A stretch of 64,000 nt of DNA from the NCBI GenBank assembly GCA_963691705.1, contig OY829540.1:65024367-65088366 (forward strand), given 5' to 3'. The stretch is from Viola odorata (taxonomy: Eukaryota > Streptophyta > Magnoliopsida > Malpighiales > Violaceae). Shown here piece after piece: positions 42,792 to 54,155 of the stretch. Within the stretch, counting starts at the first letter, position 1. The number at the start of each line of letters is the position of its first letter. A model generated the notes under the pieces. It made no database searches. It saw only the letters and a list, made by a program, of their open reading frames with translations, and was not told the origin of the DNA. Position numbers and translations under genes: made by a program.

Positions 42792-43090
42792 GTTTCATTA
42801 TTAAATAAAATAATGGTTTTTGGATCCAATTTATTTTATTCTCGACACTAAAGATTTTGATTAACCATTAATACATTTTTTATCATCCGATCATAACTAA
42901 TAATAATTAACACATTAGGGAAATTATATCATGCTGAAACTCTTGGACTCAAATAAGTGGCAATTTTATCATGTTACACGTTGACTTCGCTACGTCAGAC
43001 TTTGACATTTTTCGCTCAAAATGAAAGTTCTTATAGCTTTTTTTTATCCTCTAAACTAATATGGCCCGAAACTTTCTTTATTGGGAAATA
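42792..43090. other. AT-rich flank beside element H, no gene
   Basis: No coding potential, no recognisable repeat boundary. It should begin with H's target-site duplication, but the partner lies outside the window. Confidence 0.6.
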
Positions 43091-43337
43091 CTCCCTTTGT
43101 TTTTTATTAATTGACATTTTCCTACGAATTTTTTGGTCCATCTTTTATTGTCATTTTATCTTTTTCGGAGTATATATTTTGTATAAATGACAAATTAACC
43201 CTTCTGCATCAACCCAATTTGATGATAGTGTGGTAATTTGAGTAAAAATTAGGAAAATAAAATAAAATAAGATCAAACATTATTATTTTAAATTTTGCTA
43301 CTATTTCAAAACGACCGTTATTAAAAAACGGAGAGAG
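43091..43337. mobile_element. Stowaway-like MITE (247 bp)
   Basis: It begins CTCCCTTTGTTTTTTATTAA and ends TTAAAAAACGGAGAGAG, with TA on both sides (43089-43090, 43338-43339). The internal sequence 'catcaacccaatttgatgat' and 'tgtggtaatttgagt' is shared with the MITE at 59079-59329. Stowaway MITEs are Tc1/mariner derivatives with TA target duplication. Confidence 0.8.
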
Positions 43338-43413
43338 TACTATTAATTTTTTTTCTTTTTTGGAACATCTAAATGTCTCGTTGGAAAAAGAAGTTCTACT
43401 AAATTAATAACTA

Positions 43414-43586
43414 CTCCCTCCGTCGCTAATAAAATGACTTCTCAGTAAATATTATTGAGACTAAAGAAATAATTTATTGTTGCTTTTAAAATATTTTAAC
43501 TATTAATTCTATTTAATTCTATTACTTTTTTTAAATAAGCTATGAGCTTTTTAGCTATGAAATCATGTTATTAACAACAGGAGTAA
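43414..43586. mobile_element. Degenerate Stowaway-like fragment inside the duplicated promoter
   Basis: It starts CTCCCTCCGTCGCTAATAAA after TA, and reaches ACAACAGGAG before TA. The same copy is present at about 53558-53730 in the second duplicate (with CTTCCTCCG), so it predates the duplication. The right end is poorly conserved. Confidence 0.45.
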
Positions 43587-43715
43587 TAATAAGTATTTAT
43601 TTATTTTTATTCTCTCTCAAAGAACTAGTAATACTAAGTTAACCCGACCCGTTACCGGAAACTAACAAATGTCGGCCGCCCGTTCGTTGTGCGCCATCAC
43701 TTCCGCCCACGTAGC

Positions 43716-43929
43716 GGACTGCGAGTGCTACCCTCGCCCTACCTGATTTACTTTTCTGCACCAAGGTATGGACTGCGAGTGCTACCTCGCCCTACCTCAT
43801 TTACTTTTCGCACAAAGGTATGGACTGCGAGTGCTACCCTCGCCCTACCTCATTTACTTTTCCGCACCAAGGTATGGACTGCGAGTGCTACCCTCGCCCT
43901 ACCTCATTTACTTTTCGCACAAAGGTATA
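43716..43929. repeat. Minisatellite, about 53 bp x 4, only in the truncated copy
   Basis: Units start 'ggactgcgagtgctacc' at 43716, 43770, 43822 and 43876 and end 'cgcaccaaggtat'. The second duplicate goes straight from 'cccacgtagc' to 'agaagacaaaattcc' at about 53860 and lacks all of it. Confidence 0.9.
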
Positions 43930-44464
43930 GCACTGAAGACAAAATTCCAATACAGCCCTTTGCTTAAGCATCCTTCCTTTACTGAAGAAAAAGAAGAACT
44001 TCCCAAAAAATAAAAGTTATAACCATAAAATTAATTTAAAAAATAAAATAAAAATAAAAATAAAAGCTCTTCTCCCTTCTTCCTCCCGGGATTCAAATCC
44101 CTTAATTGAAGAAAACCCCTCGCTCCACTGCCCTAAGAAGCGTTAGGGTTTCTCTAGCCGGACCTGAAATCCCCACAAAATCAGCATTTATTCGTTTAAA
44201 CTCACTCGAAATTTAGGGTTAGGTTTTCAAAGATAATGTATGCTGATCGTGTGGAGGCGGCGGAAAAGACATCCGTCAAAGAGCGTCTAAATGGTAATTC
44301 TGGCTTCGACGCTAACCGCCGCCGTCAAGTAACTGGCAAAAGGTTCGTTTCTGTCCTCTCGCTAAACGGAAACTTCCCTCATCTTAATTGCTCTGCTCTA
44401 TACTTTATAGTGATAGTTTTGTGGCTTGAAGTTAGTTAGGTGAAGAATGCAGTTCTTTTGTTGT

Positions 44465-46944
44465 GCTCAAAAGTGGGCCCAATAGTTGGGCTCAAAACAG
44501 CCCAGCAGACCAGCCAAAGGCCAAGCCCTCTTCTCTTCCTTACGCGTGGGCCAACCATCAGCCCATTCCTTCTCCACGTGGGCCAAGGCAAACCAAGCCC
44601 ATGCCATGACTAACCCAAAATTTAAAACATCTTAGCCCAAGGCTTTTCCCTCCTTCCTCACTGTTCATCGTCTTCTTCATCCAACCGCGGGGCCAACTAG
44701 TCTGCCACCTTCTCTAGCCGACTAGCGGCGCCTTTCGTCCAGCCGACCAGCAACAGACCAGTAGCAAGGCAGTAGCGACGAGGTAGGGCAGCGCAGCAGG
44801 CAAGGCAGCAATGGCGAGGCAGCGAAATAACTCGGGGTCTTCTTTTCTAATTGGCTCACTTAAATTGCTATTTACTTTTCATTTCTGTTTATGAGATTCG
44901 TTACTATATATCTTTAAAAAAAACTAGCATACCATTCAAACATTATACAAAATAATTAGGACATAAAATTTTTAAGTTTATATTTCCAATTTGACTCAAT
45001 TGAGTATCATATATATGGATTTCTCTAAAAAATTGCATATGTTTTGAATAGAGAAAAACCCTTAAAATCAATCTGGATATTCAAACTTAATTCATAAAAA
45101 TTAACCGGAACATGGATTTCCTCAAAGAGTTGTACATGCTTTGTTTTTAAAAAATAAATTGAATAAAACGTTGTATATGACTATATGCTAATTAGGTTAG
45201 GCTAGTTATGGAGAAAAATTAAAAATTAAGCAATACCAAATCTAATTACCACTAAGAAATATAATGAAGAAGTTGAATATATCTTGGTTTATGATCGAGG
45301 AATTACTTAATGTAAATAAAAAAAACCCAATTGATATAAATTATTAAATACAAATAATAAAATAAATAGATTTTAAAAAATAACAAAATAGAACAGATAA
45401 TTATGATTATAATTTAAATTAACTAATTGTGTTTTTAATTTTAGTTACTTATATTATTACATGCTTGAAAAACTAATTATGTATTTTATTTTGGTATCCT
45501 TAAATCTTGTGGATCAATACTAATTTTATTCACACCTGACAAGGTATTTAGGTATTTTATTATCTATATATACTATATATATTTAATATATATTATCTAA
45601 TTTAATTACCAACTGAATTAACATTAGTACTCTCGCTATTGTTAAGAATTTCAATGCTCTCACTTTTTTTGTAAATTATTTCAAAATGTTTAATTTAACT
45701 TCCCTATAATTTTAAATGCTAAAAAATAAAAAATAAAAAATAAAAAATAAATAGTAATAAGTTGCAAAACAATTATGAAATTTAGACAAAAATATAACTA
45801 ATATGATCGAATTTAATACAATAAAAAAAATATTTACAATTTATTTTTAATTTATTCATTATTAAATATTTTTAGAAAAAACTACTCATTCTTTTTTTCA
45901 ATTTTTTAGTTGAGTGAACTCTTACATATTTGTTACATTTTACCTTAAATTTAAAAATATGTGTGTGATTTATTTTGAATGTTTTAACCAACAAATACCA
46001 TCCAATCCACATTGTTGACTGAATTTGTATATGCTTTCATATCTGATTTTTTTCCTCAATAACATTCAATTGGGACCTGGGGCTGGGGATACAACAATAA
46101 TTTAGCCTTCACCCTCAACTGGATTCATTACGCCAACACAATTATCAACTATGACGATTCTGTCGTCTCCCCTTACAATTTGGAAGCTGTATTTCTGGAA
46201 AAGTCAAATAATGGTGGTTGATGTTAGGGACATGAGGGCTGGGGCTACAACTCTGCTAGGCGCGTTCTTATTAATGTGATGAGAATATTCAAAAGAAATT
46301 TAAGAGGGACTAGAAAAAGTATGGAAAGAACTCTTTTTTCAGTGTGATGAGAATTTCGGCGGCCGTCGATATAAAAGTTTACTCGCAAAAAATAAAAAGA
46401 ACACTTTATTTCTTTGGCAATATATATATAATACCATTTTTCCACCATTTAAAATCTTGTAATTAATTATAGAAACTATAAATAAAATAAAATAAAACTA
46501 AAACTAAAATGGCAAGAAAATGGCAAGAAAATGCCATTTAAATCTTGTAATTAATTATGAACTAATATAACACCATTTTTTCTTTCCTTCCAACCAAACA
46601 CAAAATAAATATACAACCCACTCTTACTTTAATTAATTATTTAACTCACGCTTTTTTCTTCCTTTCTTTTTTCCTTATTTTCAATTAGAGGAATGCTATC
46701 GTTCATTAACATTCACCAATAATTGGTTCATAAATTACATGGATGATGCGTTAAAATATAAAAACTACATAGGGAAGACTTATGTTCATATCTCAGTTCC
46801 GTCTATAAAATGATGTGCAACCAATTAGTCAAAAATTTATTTGTAGCCACAACTTAAAAAGGTTGACTTGACTTGCAGTTACGTACTTAACACTAACATT
46901 TTTATTGTCAATCTTCACCTACCAATCACCGGCTGGCCATGCAT
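44465..46944. other. Intergenic, no gene; LTR-like GC-rich fragment then AT-rich DNA
   Basis: 44465-44840 is rich in 'gggcc/gccca' and 'agcaaggcag' and resembles the middle of plant LTRs, including H's 19260-19450, but with no clear ends. 44840-46944 is strongly AT-rich with poly-A/T and (TA)n runs. 46060-46250 is less AT-rich and might be a decayed coding fragment, but I recognise nothing in it. Confidence 0.5.
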
Positions 46945-46953
46945 CTATAAATA
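46945..46953 (+). promoter_or_regulatory. TATA box of the dioxygenase gene
   Basis: CTATAAATA lies 25 bp before the first ATG (46978). At normal TATA spacing transcription would begin around that ATG, so the ATG at 46993 (MENEIYHREK) may be the real start. Confidence 0.65.
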
Positions 46954-46977
46954 CACAACGGGTTCATTGCCCTTGAC

Positions 46978-49143
46978 ATGCCAGAAAAAAAGATGGAAAA
47001 CGAAATATACCATAGAGAAAAAGAAGTAAGAAAGTTTGATGAAACAAAAGCCGGCGTAAAAGGGCTAGTAGATGCTGGGATACAAAAAATCCCTCCTTTC
47101 TTTGTCATACCAGAAGATTATGATCATCTTGATCGTGATGCATCGACACCCATCATCAACCTTGAGATTCCTGTGATAGATTTCAAAAGGTTACGAGATG
47201 GTGATCGGAAAAGCGTTGTCGATGAATTACGAGATGTTTGGGAGACATGCGGTATCTTCCAAGTGGTGAATCACGGCGTCCCGAAAGAGATTATGGAGGA
47301 GATGGTTGAAGGGGTTAGAAGATTTCACGAGCTACCAAAGGAGGAGAAGATGGAATATTATTCTAGAGATAACAAGAGAAAGGTGAAGTACAACAGCAAC
47401 CCCATTGTTTCTAACAGTACAAAACCTTTTGATTGGAAGGATGTCTTGCATTTTAACATGTCTCCAGATGCTCCAAATCCTCAAGAATTCCCACCCGTTT
47501 GCTCTAGGTATGCTTCATTATCTACATTAATTAATCATTAATTAGTCACTTAAAATCATATATATATTGATCGGATTGTCTACGAGGTTTGTGTTGGTAT
47601 TTTACGACCTCAAGACATCTGGGAGCATCTGGATCATGTTAATATACCAACACAAACCTCGTAGACAATCCAGATGCTCCCAGATGTCTTGAGGTCGTAA
47701 AATACCAACACAAACCTCGTAGACAATCCGATCAATATATATATGATTTTAAGTGACTAATTAATGATTAATTAATGTAGATAATGAAGCATACCTAGAG
47801 CAAACGGGTGGGAATTCTTGAGGATTTGGAGCATCTGGAGACATGTTAAAATGCAAGACATCCTTCCAATCAAAAGGTTTTGTACTGTTAGAAACAATGG
47901 GGTTGCTGTTGTACTTCACCTTTCTCTTGTTATCTCTAGAATAATATTCCATCTTCTCCTCCTTTGGTAGCTCGTGAAATCTTCTAACCCCTTCAACCAT
48001 CTCCTCCATAATCTCTTTCGGGACGCCGTGATTCACCACTTGGAAGATACCGCATGTCTCCCAAACATCTCGTAATTCATCGACAACGCTTTTCCGATCA
48101 CCATCTCGTAACCTTTTGAAATCTATCACAGGAATCTCAAGGTTGATGATGGGTGTCGATGCATCACGATCAAGATGATCATAATCTTCTGGTATGACAA
48201 AGAAAGGAGGGATTTTTTGTATCCCAGCATCTACTAGCCCTTTTACGCCGGCTTTTGTTTCATCAAACTTTCTTAAAATATTTGTATCTCATCTTTCTTA
48301 TACTTTATATAAATATTAAATTCTACTTATTAATTTATTAAAATCATATGAGATTGTGCATGTTGTATTTAATAGGTATACTAACCAATTTAAAATATTA
48401 TGAACCCGATTATACAGGGAGGTAGTAAGCGAGTATGACTCACACGTGAAGGGACTGGGTGCTACAATTTTTTAGTTACTAGCAGAAGCTCTGGGGCTAA
48501 AGCCTAAACATCTGATAGACATGGAATGTGGAAAAGGCACAACCGTTGTGTGCAATTACTACCCACCCTGCCCTGAGCCAACTCGCACTTTTGGCGTCTA
48601 TGCACATAAGGATTCTACTTTCATTACCATCCTTTTGCAAGATCATCTTGGTGGTCTCCAAGCTCATTTCCAAAATCAATGGATTCATGTACCTTCAATC
48701 CCAGGAGCCTTAATCGTTAACATTGGTAATCTGCCACAGGTAACGTAACTATATTTAATACATTTTTCTGTCAATTTTCATATTTAAACAGTAGAAATGT
48801 TCAAATTCTAACTTTGAGAAATGACTTTTCGGATGTAATAGTTTATTAGTTGATGTTACTTTTGCTGATTTGATATTGGAATTAACAGCTCCTATCCAAT
48901 GACAAATTTAAGAGCACTCTGCACAGGGTGTTGGCTAACAAGACTAGCCCAAGAATATCAATCGCAAGCTTCTTCTTACCACAATTCAACCAGTTGAATC
49001 AGCTTTATGGTCTGATAAAAGAATTACTATCAGTTAATGAAAATCCTCCATTATATAAGGACGTTCTCTTATCTGAATATTACGCAACTCGTTTCACCGG
49101 AAACCAAATCAATGCCGCTCCACTTGATCAGTTCAGGTTGTGA
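46978..49143 (+). pseudogene. 2-oxoglutarate/Fe(II) dioxygenase (ACC-oxidase-homolog type), broken by a stop in exon 2
   Basis: Exons 46978-47507, 48418-48739 and 48889-49143 join in frame with consensus GT-AG sites to 369 codons, normal for this family. Residues about 65-165 form the DIOX-N domain (IPVIDFKRL, WETCGIFQVVNHGV). The catalytic domain keeps HxD (YAHKDS, His at codon 240), the second His (STLHRV) and RxS (PRISIAS). Codon 196 (48473-48475) is TAG in the context ATIF-stop-LLAEALGL, so the product would end before all iron ligands. Homologs are soluble oxidases of secondary metabolism; the substrate cannot be read from sequence. Intron 1 carries an inverted copy of exon 1. If the stop is a sequencing error, this would be an intact gene. 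Confidence 0.88.
47027..48275. repeat. Perfect 608 bp inverted repeat (fold-back of exon 1) in the dioxygenase gene
   Basis: Left arm 47027-47634 (most of exon 1 and the first 127 bp of intron 1), 33 bp spacer, right arm 47668-48275 on the opposite strand. Every segment I paired matched exactly (positions sum to 95302). The right arm reads exon-1 residues on the minus strand, including the splice donor. It lies inside intron 1 (47508-48417), so the primary transcript contains both arms. Confidence 0.92.
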
Positions 49144-51721
49144 AATCGAAACCGATCCGTTTTTTTTATAATTTGTTTGTTTAAACATTAATAATCTATA
49201 TGTTTTCTTATGCCTAAGTTTTGCTACTATTGTTGTCATTTGAATAATCAAATTGTAGTTTGTAACAATTATCCTTTGCTGTAATAAATAATGGGAAAAT
49301 AAATGTTATTATTATTTTTATTACAAAAAAGTCTCTTAATATGAATCCAACGCATAATCTACTTTTTTAAATAAAGCATGTGCTAATAATTTTTTTTATA
49401 AGCATGTATTAACCAATTATGCTAAAATTTCATGTGCATTTTATTTTAATCATGCTTATGGCTATAAAAATATTTACAACTTAAATAATAAAAAATATTT
49501 TAGCATAATGAATTATGGGTAATATTGTAATTTGCTATAATTATCATTTTCATTCCTTCTATTTTACCACCCAAACAAATAATAGAAAACTATTTTCTTT
49601 CCATTTTTCACTCAACCAAACACTAGGAGAGAAAACCATTTTCCTTCCCCTCTCATTTTCGGGTTAACACACCGGGGGTCCCTGCGGTTATTTGTTTCTT
49701 TTTAGTCAATCCCTCAACTCTTTTTTGGTTCGAACCGGTCCTACACGTTATCTTCATTAGTCATACGAAATCCCCGCAGTTAGAAAAGCAACTAACGGAG
49801 ACAAGTGTCATTATTTTAATTTTTAATTTAAAGATTCAAAAGGTTACTCAATGTAACGATATCTTATCTCAAAGTTAATTTAACTTTAACGCTCTAACGA
49901 CTTTAAGTTTATAATAAATATTTATTTAATATATTTGATGTACCTATCGCATGTTATCTTGATGACATAGATCATGTGTTCGATCCATGATATTATAATG
50001 ATAACTAATAATATAACTATTTTTTTTTTAAAAGAATCTTATTACTTTACCTAGCACATATTTTAGGGTAAACTATATAATTTATTTTATAGTTTAAATT
50101 GTTTTTCACTTGGTACACTATAGTTTTAAGACGTACATTAGAAACCCTATAATATCTTTAAAAAATTTAATATAACATTATAAGTGGTAAAAAAGTAAAA
50201 ATAAATTGTAAAAAATTGAAAAAAACTTATAAATATTGGAGGAAAATGTATAACCATAACTATTTGATGATTAGATTATAAAATATTAATTTTGAGTATC
50301 TCTTTTTAATTATCTAACTTAATCCTTTTATATTGTTCAAACTCATTAATCAACTTTTGTCACTGAATTAATTTTATGAAAAGTTATAAATTCGTTTTTT
50401 CTTTGTCACTTATAGTTGTTTTATGATTTTTTTAAATTTCAAAATATTTTTTTTCTAAAAAATAAACCATGTACTTCCTTAAAATTATAGTTAAATAATT
50501 AAAATAAAATAAATACTATTAGCCCATGTAGAAAATATTTTATGTACAATATATAATATTTTTTTCAGAAAAATAAATTAATGTAAATTATTTTGATAAT
50601 ATACGGATAATATTATCAATTCTTATAAATAAACTTCTCAATTATTCTCATAAAGATTGTTCTTTATTTTACCATATAATTTATGTTATAAAAAGTATAA
50701 ATATTATAATTTATTTGTCACTTTTATCTAGTTTATATTTCTTTAACACTCTTAAAATTCATCCCTTTACTAAATTTAAAACAAAATATATATATATATT
50801 AACTCGAGTAAAGAATATTATTTTTAAAATAATATAATAATTATTAAAATAATTTAGATTTAAAAATAGATTAAGATATACTTTTTTTATATTTTACAAA
50901 TAATTTACATTTAAAAATAAATTAACTTATGTTTTACTCATTGTGACTGTTTTCCAATTCCATATTTTCAAGGATATTTCTCACATTGTAGCTACACTAG
51001 TACATTACATAGATTAATCTCTCATAACCTCTTTGAATATAGTAAGGAACTTATTGGTAATCAAACAAGGAAATATTTTTATCACCCATGCCAATTTCAT
51101 AAAGAATGATAAATTTTAAAAATATATAAAAGTAAAAGTTCACAAGAATAATTTGATAGGAAGATAGTTTTGGAATTTAACATATTTTGGTTCTTCAATA
51201 AATTATCTTTCTCTTTTGTATTTTAGCATTTCAATTATTAAATTATTTAAATATTTTTTTTGTTAATTATAATTTAATATTATAATGTGAATATTTCATA
51301 ATAGAAAATCACATTCTTCCATTTTTCATACTATCAAAAAGATATTTAATATAAATTTGAAGTCTAAAGAATTAAGTTAATATACACTCATTATTCATAA
51401 CTTTAATATTATGTCATTTTTTTTAAAACAATATATAGCTTATACAAATATAATTTACTTTTTCTAACTTTTTTAACTCACAATGCTAAGTATATTTTTC
51501 TGTGATAAATTATTTACTAAATTCAAATTCTTACTAAAATTTACGTATATAATAATTATTTATTAATTAAATAAATTGTCATTTAATAATAGAAATAAAA
51601 GTGCATTACTTAATTGAAAAATTATTTTATAAGTTTGTTCACTTTCTAATTTACTATTATTAGTGTTATTTTAAAATATTATTATAAGCTACTCCCATGT
51701 GGTTTTTTAAGAAACTAACGA
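49144..51721. other. AT-rich intergenic DNA, no gene
   Basis: Mostly poly-A/T-rich sequence with (TA)n at about 50789. 49660-49850 is different in composition ('cacaccgggggtccctgcgg', 'ggttcgaaccggtcc') and may be the edge of an unrecognised repeat. No ORF with protein-like composition. Confidence 0.6.
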
Positions 51722-51960
51722 ATGGGGCGACCGAAATACAGGATATTTCCATCGCATAGCAAAGACGAGTATGATACGGAAGAATATTACAGATATCGCT
51801 ACTTCCTCAGGTCGTCTTACTGATCCTACAGATATTAAACTTGTTGCGGTCCACCACTACTCTACTTTCTTTAAATCAGATCGGTGGGAGGGCCCGAAAA
51901 TCCAAGATTTGGGTTTTAAGAGGTTGAACGAGGTTGAGGCGAGCATGTTGGATAGGGATG
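51722..51960 (+). pseudogene. LINE (L1-type non-LTR retrotransposon) ORF2 fragment
   Basis: One frame reads WGDRNTGYFHRIAKTSMIRK, then SGRLTDPTDIKLVAVHHYSTFF and LNEVEASMLDRD. This is the linker between endonuclease and RT of plant L1 elements (W-GDRNT-FH; I-L-G-DP--I---V-YY--LF). Only about 80 codons remain; it is cut on the right by an LTR at 51961 and fades into AT-rich DNA on the left. Confidence 0.8.
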
Positions 51961-53527
51961 TGTTGCTACCCGATTTTGGATTTTAAATTTTTCATTTTTC
52001 GCATTTCTATCATCAATTTTTCAAAAATCATACACCTGTTTATTTTCGTCCATCTGATGTTTATTTTTACACCTAATGTCACTTAAATTTTATTCCATAC
52101 TCTTTTTGCATTTTTATCGCTTTTTCTGTTAGAACTCGTATTGGTTCTCGAGTCAAATTCTCGAAACCAAGGGTCGAATGATTTCGCTCATTAGCTACTT
52201 ATTTTTTATTATTTTTCTAACTCGTGTTATCCCGTTACATTTCGCTCAAATTTTTAGTTTTAGTAATTTTCATGCTCGAACTTTTGTCACATTACAAGCG
52301 AATTTTTATCAAGCAATACGACGAACTTTTTGTCACTCACTGTATGCTAGTCGTTGCAGCGTATTTTATTACACGTTCTAATATTTTCGATTCGAGTTTA
52401 TATTCATTTTCTCGTAAAATTGCTCGTTGGGTCACCTTAAACTGAATAATTAAATAATAAATCAAACTTTTCATCTCTACCATTAATCTAGTTGACTTTG
52501 AAAGTCAACCAAGATCAATGGTCCTCCTAATTAACACGTAAGCATGCATTTCTTCATTTGGTTCATGCACAGACAAGAACCAGACAAGCCCATCCCTTGC
52601 ACTATTACTCCCTTGCTCCTCACGTTCAACCTCATCACCCCTAGGCTACGAGCAGCTCGTTGCACTGCCCCTCCCTTGCTCCTCGCTGCTCGGACACGCG
52701 TCACCCCTCATCATCGCTCGACGTCACCCGGGCAACGTCACTCTTGCCTCAACCGACTTAGTAGCCGTTTGGCGTTCCGGTTCTACTCGGGAAAGTCATT
52801 TCCCGAGTAGAAAATCGGAGGGGTAACACCTACTCCAAAATGACTTTTTGAAAAGTCATTTTCAAGGCAAGGCCAAATTGGCCTTGCCTCCCACTGAAGC
52901 ATTTTGCTCCAGTGGGCAACGGGATTTGGACTTCCCTCTCTCCTTTTTTTTTTTTTAATTCATTTTAGTTTTTTTACTTTATATAATCAATAAAATAAAT
53001 TAAAAACTACCATAAAAAAATCTCTATCTCAAGATAAGTAATTCTAGATCCACTTTTTCTATTTTTATTAATTTTTTAAAAATGGGTTTTATACCCTTTA
53101 TGGTCATTTTACATCCAAACCATAGTTTTAAAAAACTGTTTTACCAAACACCTCAAGTATCTAACTTTTCCATTTACCAAAAGTCATTTTCCCACTGAAC
53201 TTTTCCCATAGAAATTTTCCAACTAGAACCGGAACGACAAACAGACCCTTACTCTCCCTATAAACAGCCAACTTTTCCAAGCTTTCTACACACACAAAAA
53301 AAAAACACGAAAAAAAACACACAACCAATACACACACTCTCTCCCTCTCAATTGCTCACGATTCAATCTCAAATTTTCACTCTTCCTCCGGGCGAAAACA
53401 AGGCAAGCAATTTCTTGCCCCTTTCAATTTTTCTAATTCGATTTAATTTACCTGTTTGCTTGCTCTAATCATCAATTTTTTTTTCCATCTCTTTTTCTTT
53501 TTCCTTATTATTCGTATCTACTCTGTC
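51961..53527 (+). repeat. Partial Tat/Ogre-like LTR, truncated on the right, with a MITE inside
   Basis: It begins TGTTGCTACCCGATTTTGGA, like the outer ends of LTRs H and B, directly in the LINE fragment. Pyrimidine-rich text with the family's style continues to a TATA-like CTATAAACA at 53257-53265 and a short CT-rich downstream region. It stops where the duplicated SAM promoter begins (53528), so the R-U5 part, the rest of any element and a right TSD are missing. Confidence 0.75.
52761..53248. mobile_element. Tourist/PIF-Harbinger-like MITE (488 bp)
   Basis: Terminal sequences GTAGCCGTTTGGCGTTCCGG and, inverted, GGGTCTGTTTGTCGTTCCGG match at 14 of 20 positions, followed by TTCTA. The TSD is TTA on both sides (52758-52760 and 53249-53251), as for PIF/Harbinger. 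There is a small internal hairpin around 'ctcgggaaagtcatttcccgag' (given in parts: 'ctcggga', 'tcccgag'). No transposase is encoded. Confidence 0.7.
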
Positions 53528-54155
53528 GAAAAAGAAGTTCTACTAAATTAATAACTACTTCCTCCGTCGCTAATAAAATGACTTCTCAGTAAATATTATT
53601 GAGACTAAAGAAATAATTTATTGTTGCTTTTAAAATATTTTAATTATTAATTATATTTAATTCTATTACTTTTTTTAAATAAGCTATGAGCTTTTTAGCT
53701 ATGAAATCATGTTATTAACAACAGGAGTAATAATAAGTATTTATTTATTTTTATTCTCTCTCAAAGAACTAGTAATACTAAGTTAACCCGACCCGTTACC
53801 GGAAACTAACAAATGTCGGCCGCCCGTTCGTTGTGCGCCATCACTTCCGCCCACGTAGCAGAAGACAAAATTCCAATACAGCCCTTTGCTTAAGCATCCT
53901 TCCTTTACTGAAGAAAAAGAAGCACTTCCCAAAAAATAAAAGTTATAACCATAAAATTAATTTAAAAAATAAAATAAAAATAAAAGCTCTTCTCCCTTCT
54001 TCCTCCCGGGATTCAAATCCCTTAATTGAAGAAAACCCCTCGCTCCACTGCCCTAAGAAGCGTTAGGGTTTCTCTAGCCGGACCTGAAATCCCCACAAAA
54101 TCAGCATTTATTCGTTTAAACTCACTCTAAATTTAGGGTTAGGTTTTCAAAGATA
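53528..54155 (+). promoter_or_regulatory. Upstream region of the SAM-domain gene
   Basis: About 630 bp between the truncated LTR and the ATG, duplicated at 43384-44235. It holds a Stowaway-like fragment, two telo-box-like sites ('gttagggttt' near 54063, 'tttagggttaggtttt' near 54131) and no clear TATA box. Telo-boxes are common in plant genes for growth and translation. Confidence 0.55.

Larger units (their letters stand above)
43384..44464 (+). pseudogene. Truncated duplicate of the SAM-gene promoter and first exon
   Basis: 43384-44464 matches 53528-54384 closely, apart from a minisatellite expansion. It contains the exon-1 copy at 44236-44342 (MYADRVEAAEKTSVKERLNG...), followed by the same GT donor and start of intron 1. 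At 44465 similarity stops; exons 2-6 are absent. One exon substitution is visible (Phe for Ser at about residue 24). The promoter copy includes 'gcgttagggtttct' telo-box-like sites. It may be transcribed, but cannot give the SAM protein. Confidence 0.85.

Noticed and set aside
46060..46250. Possible coding remnant in the AT-rich region upstream of the dioxygenase gene
   Set aside because: No frame is recognisable; stops in all frames, no splice structure.
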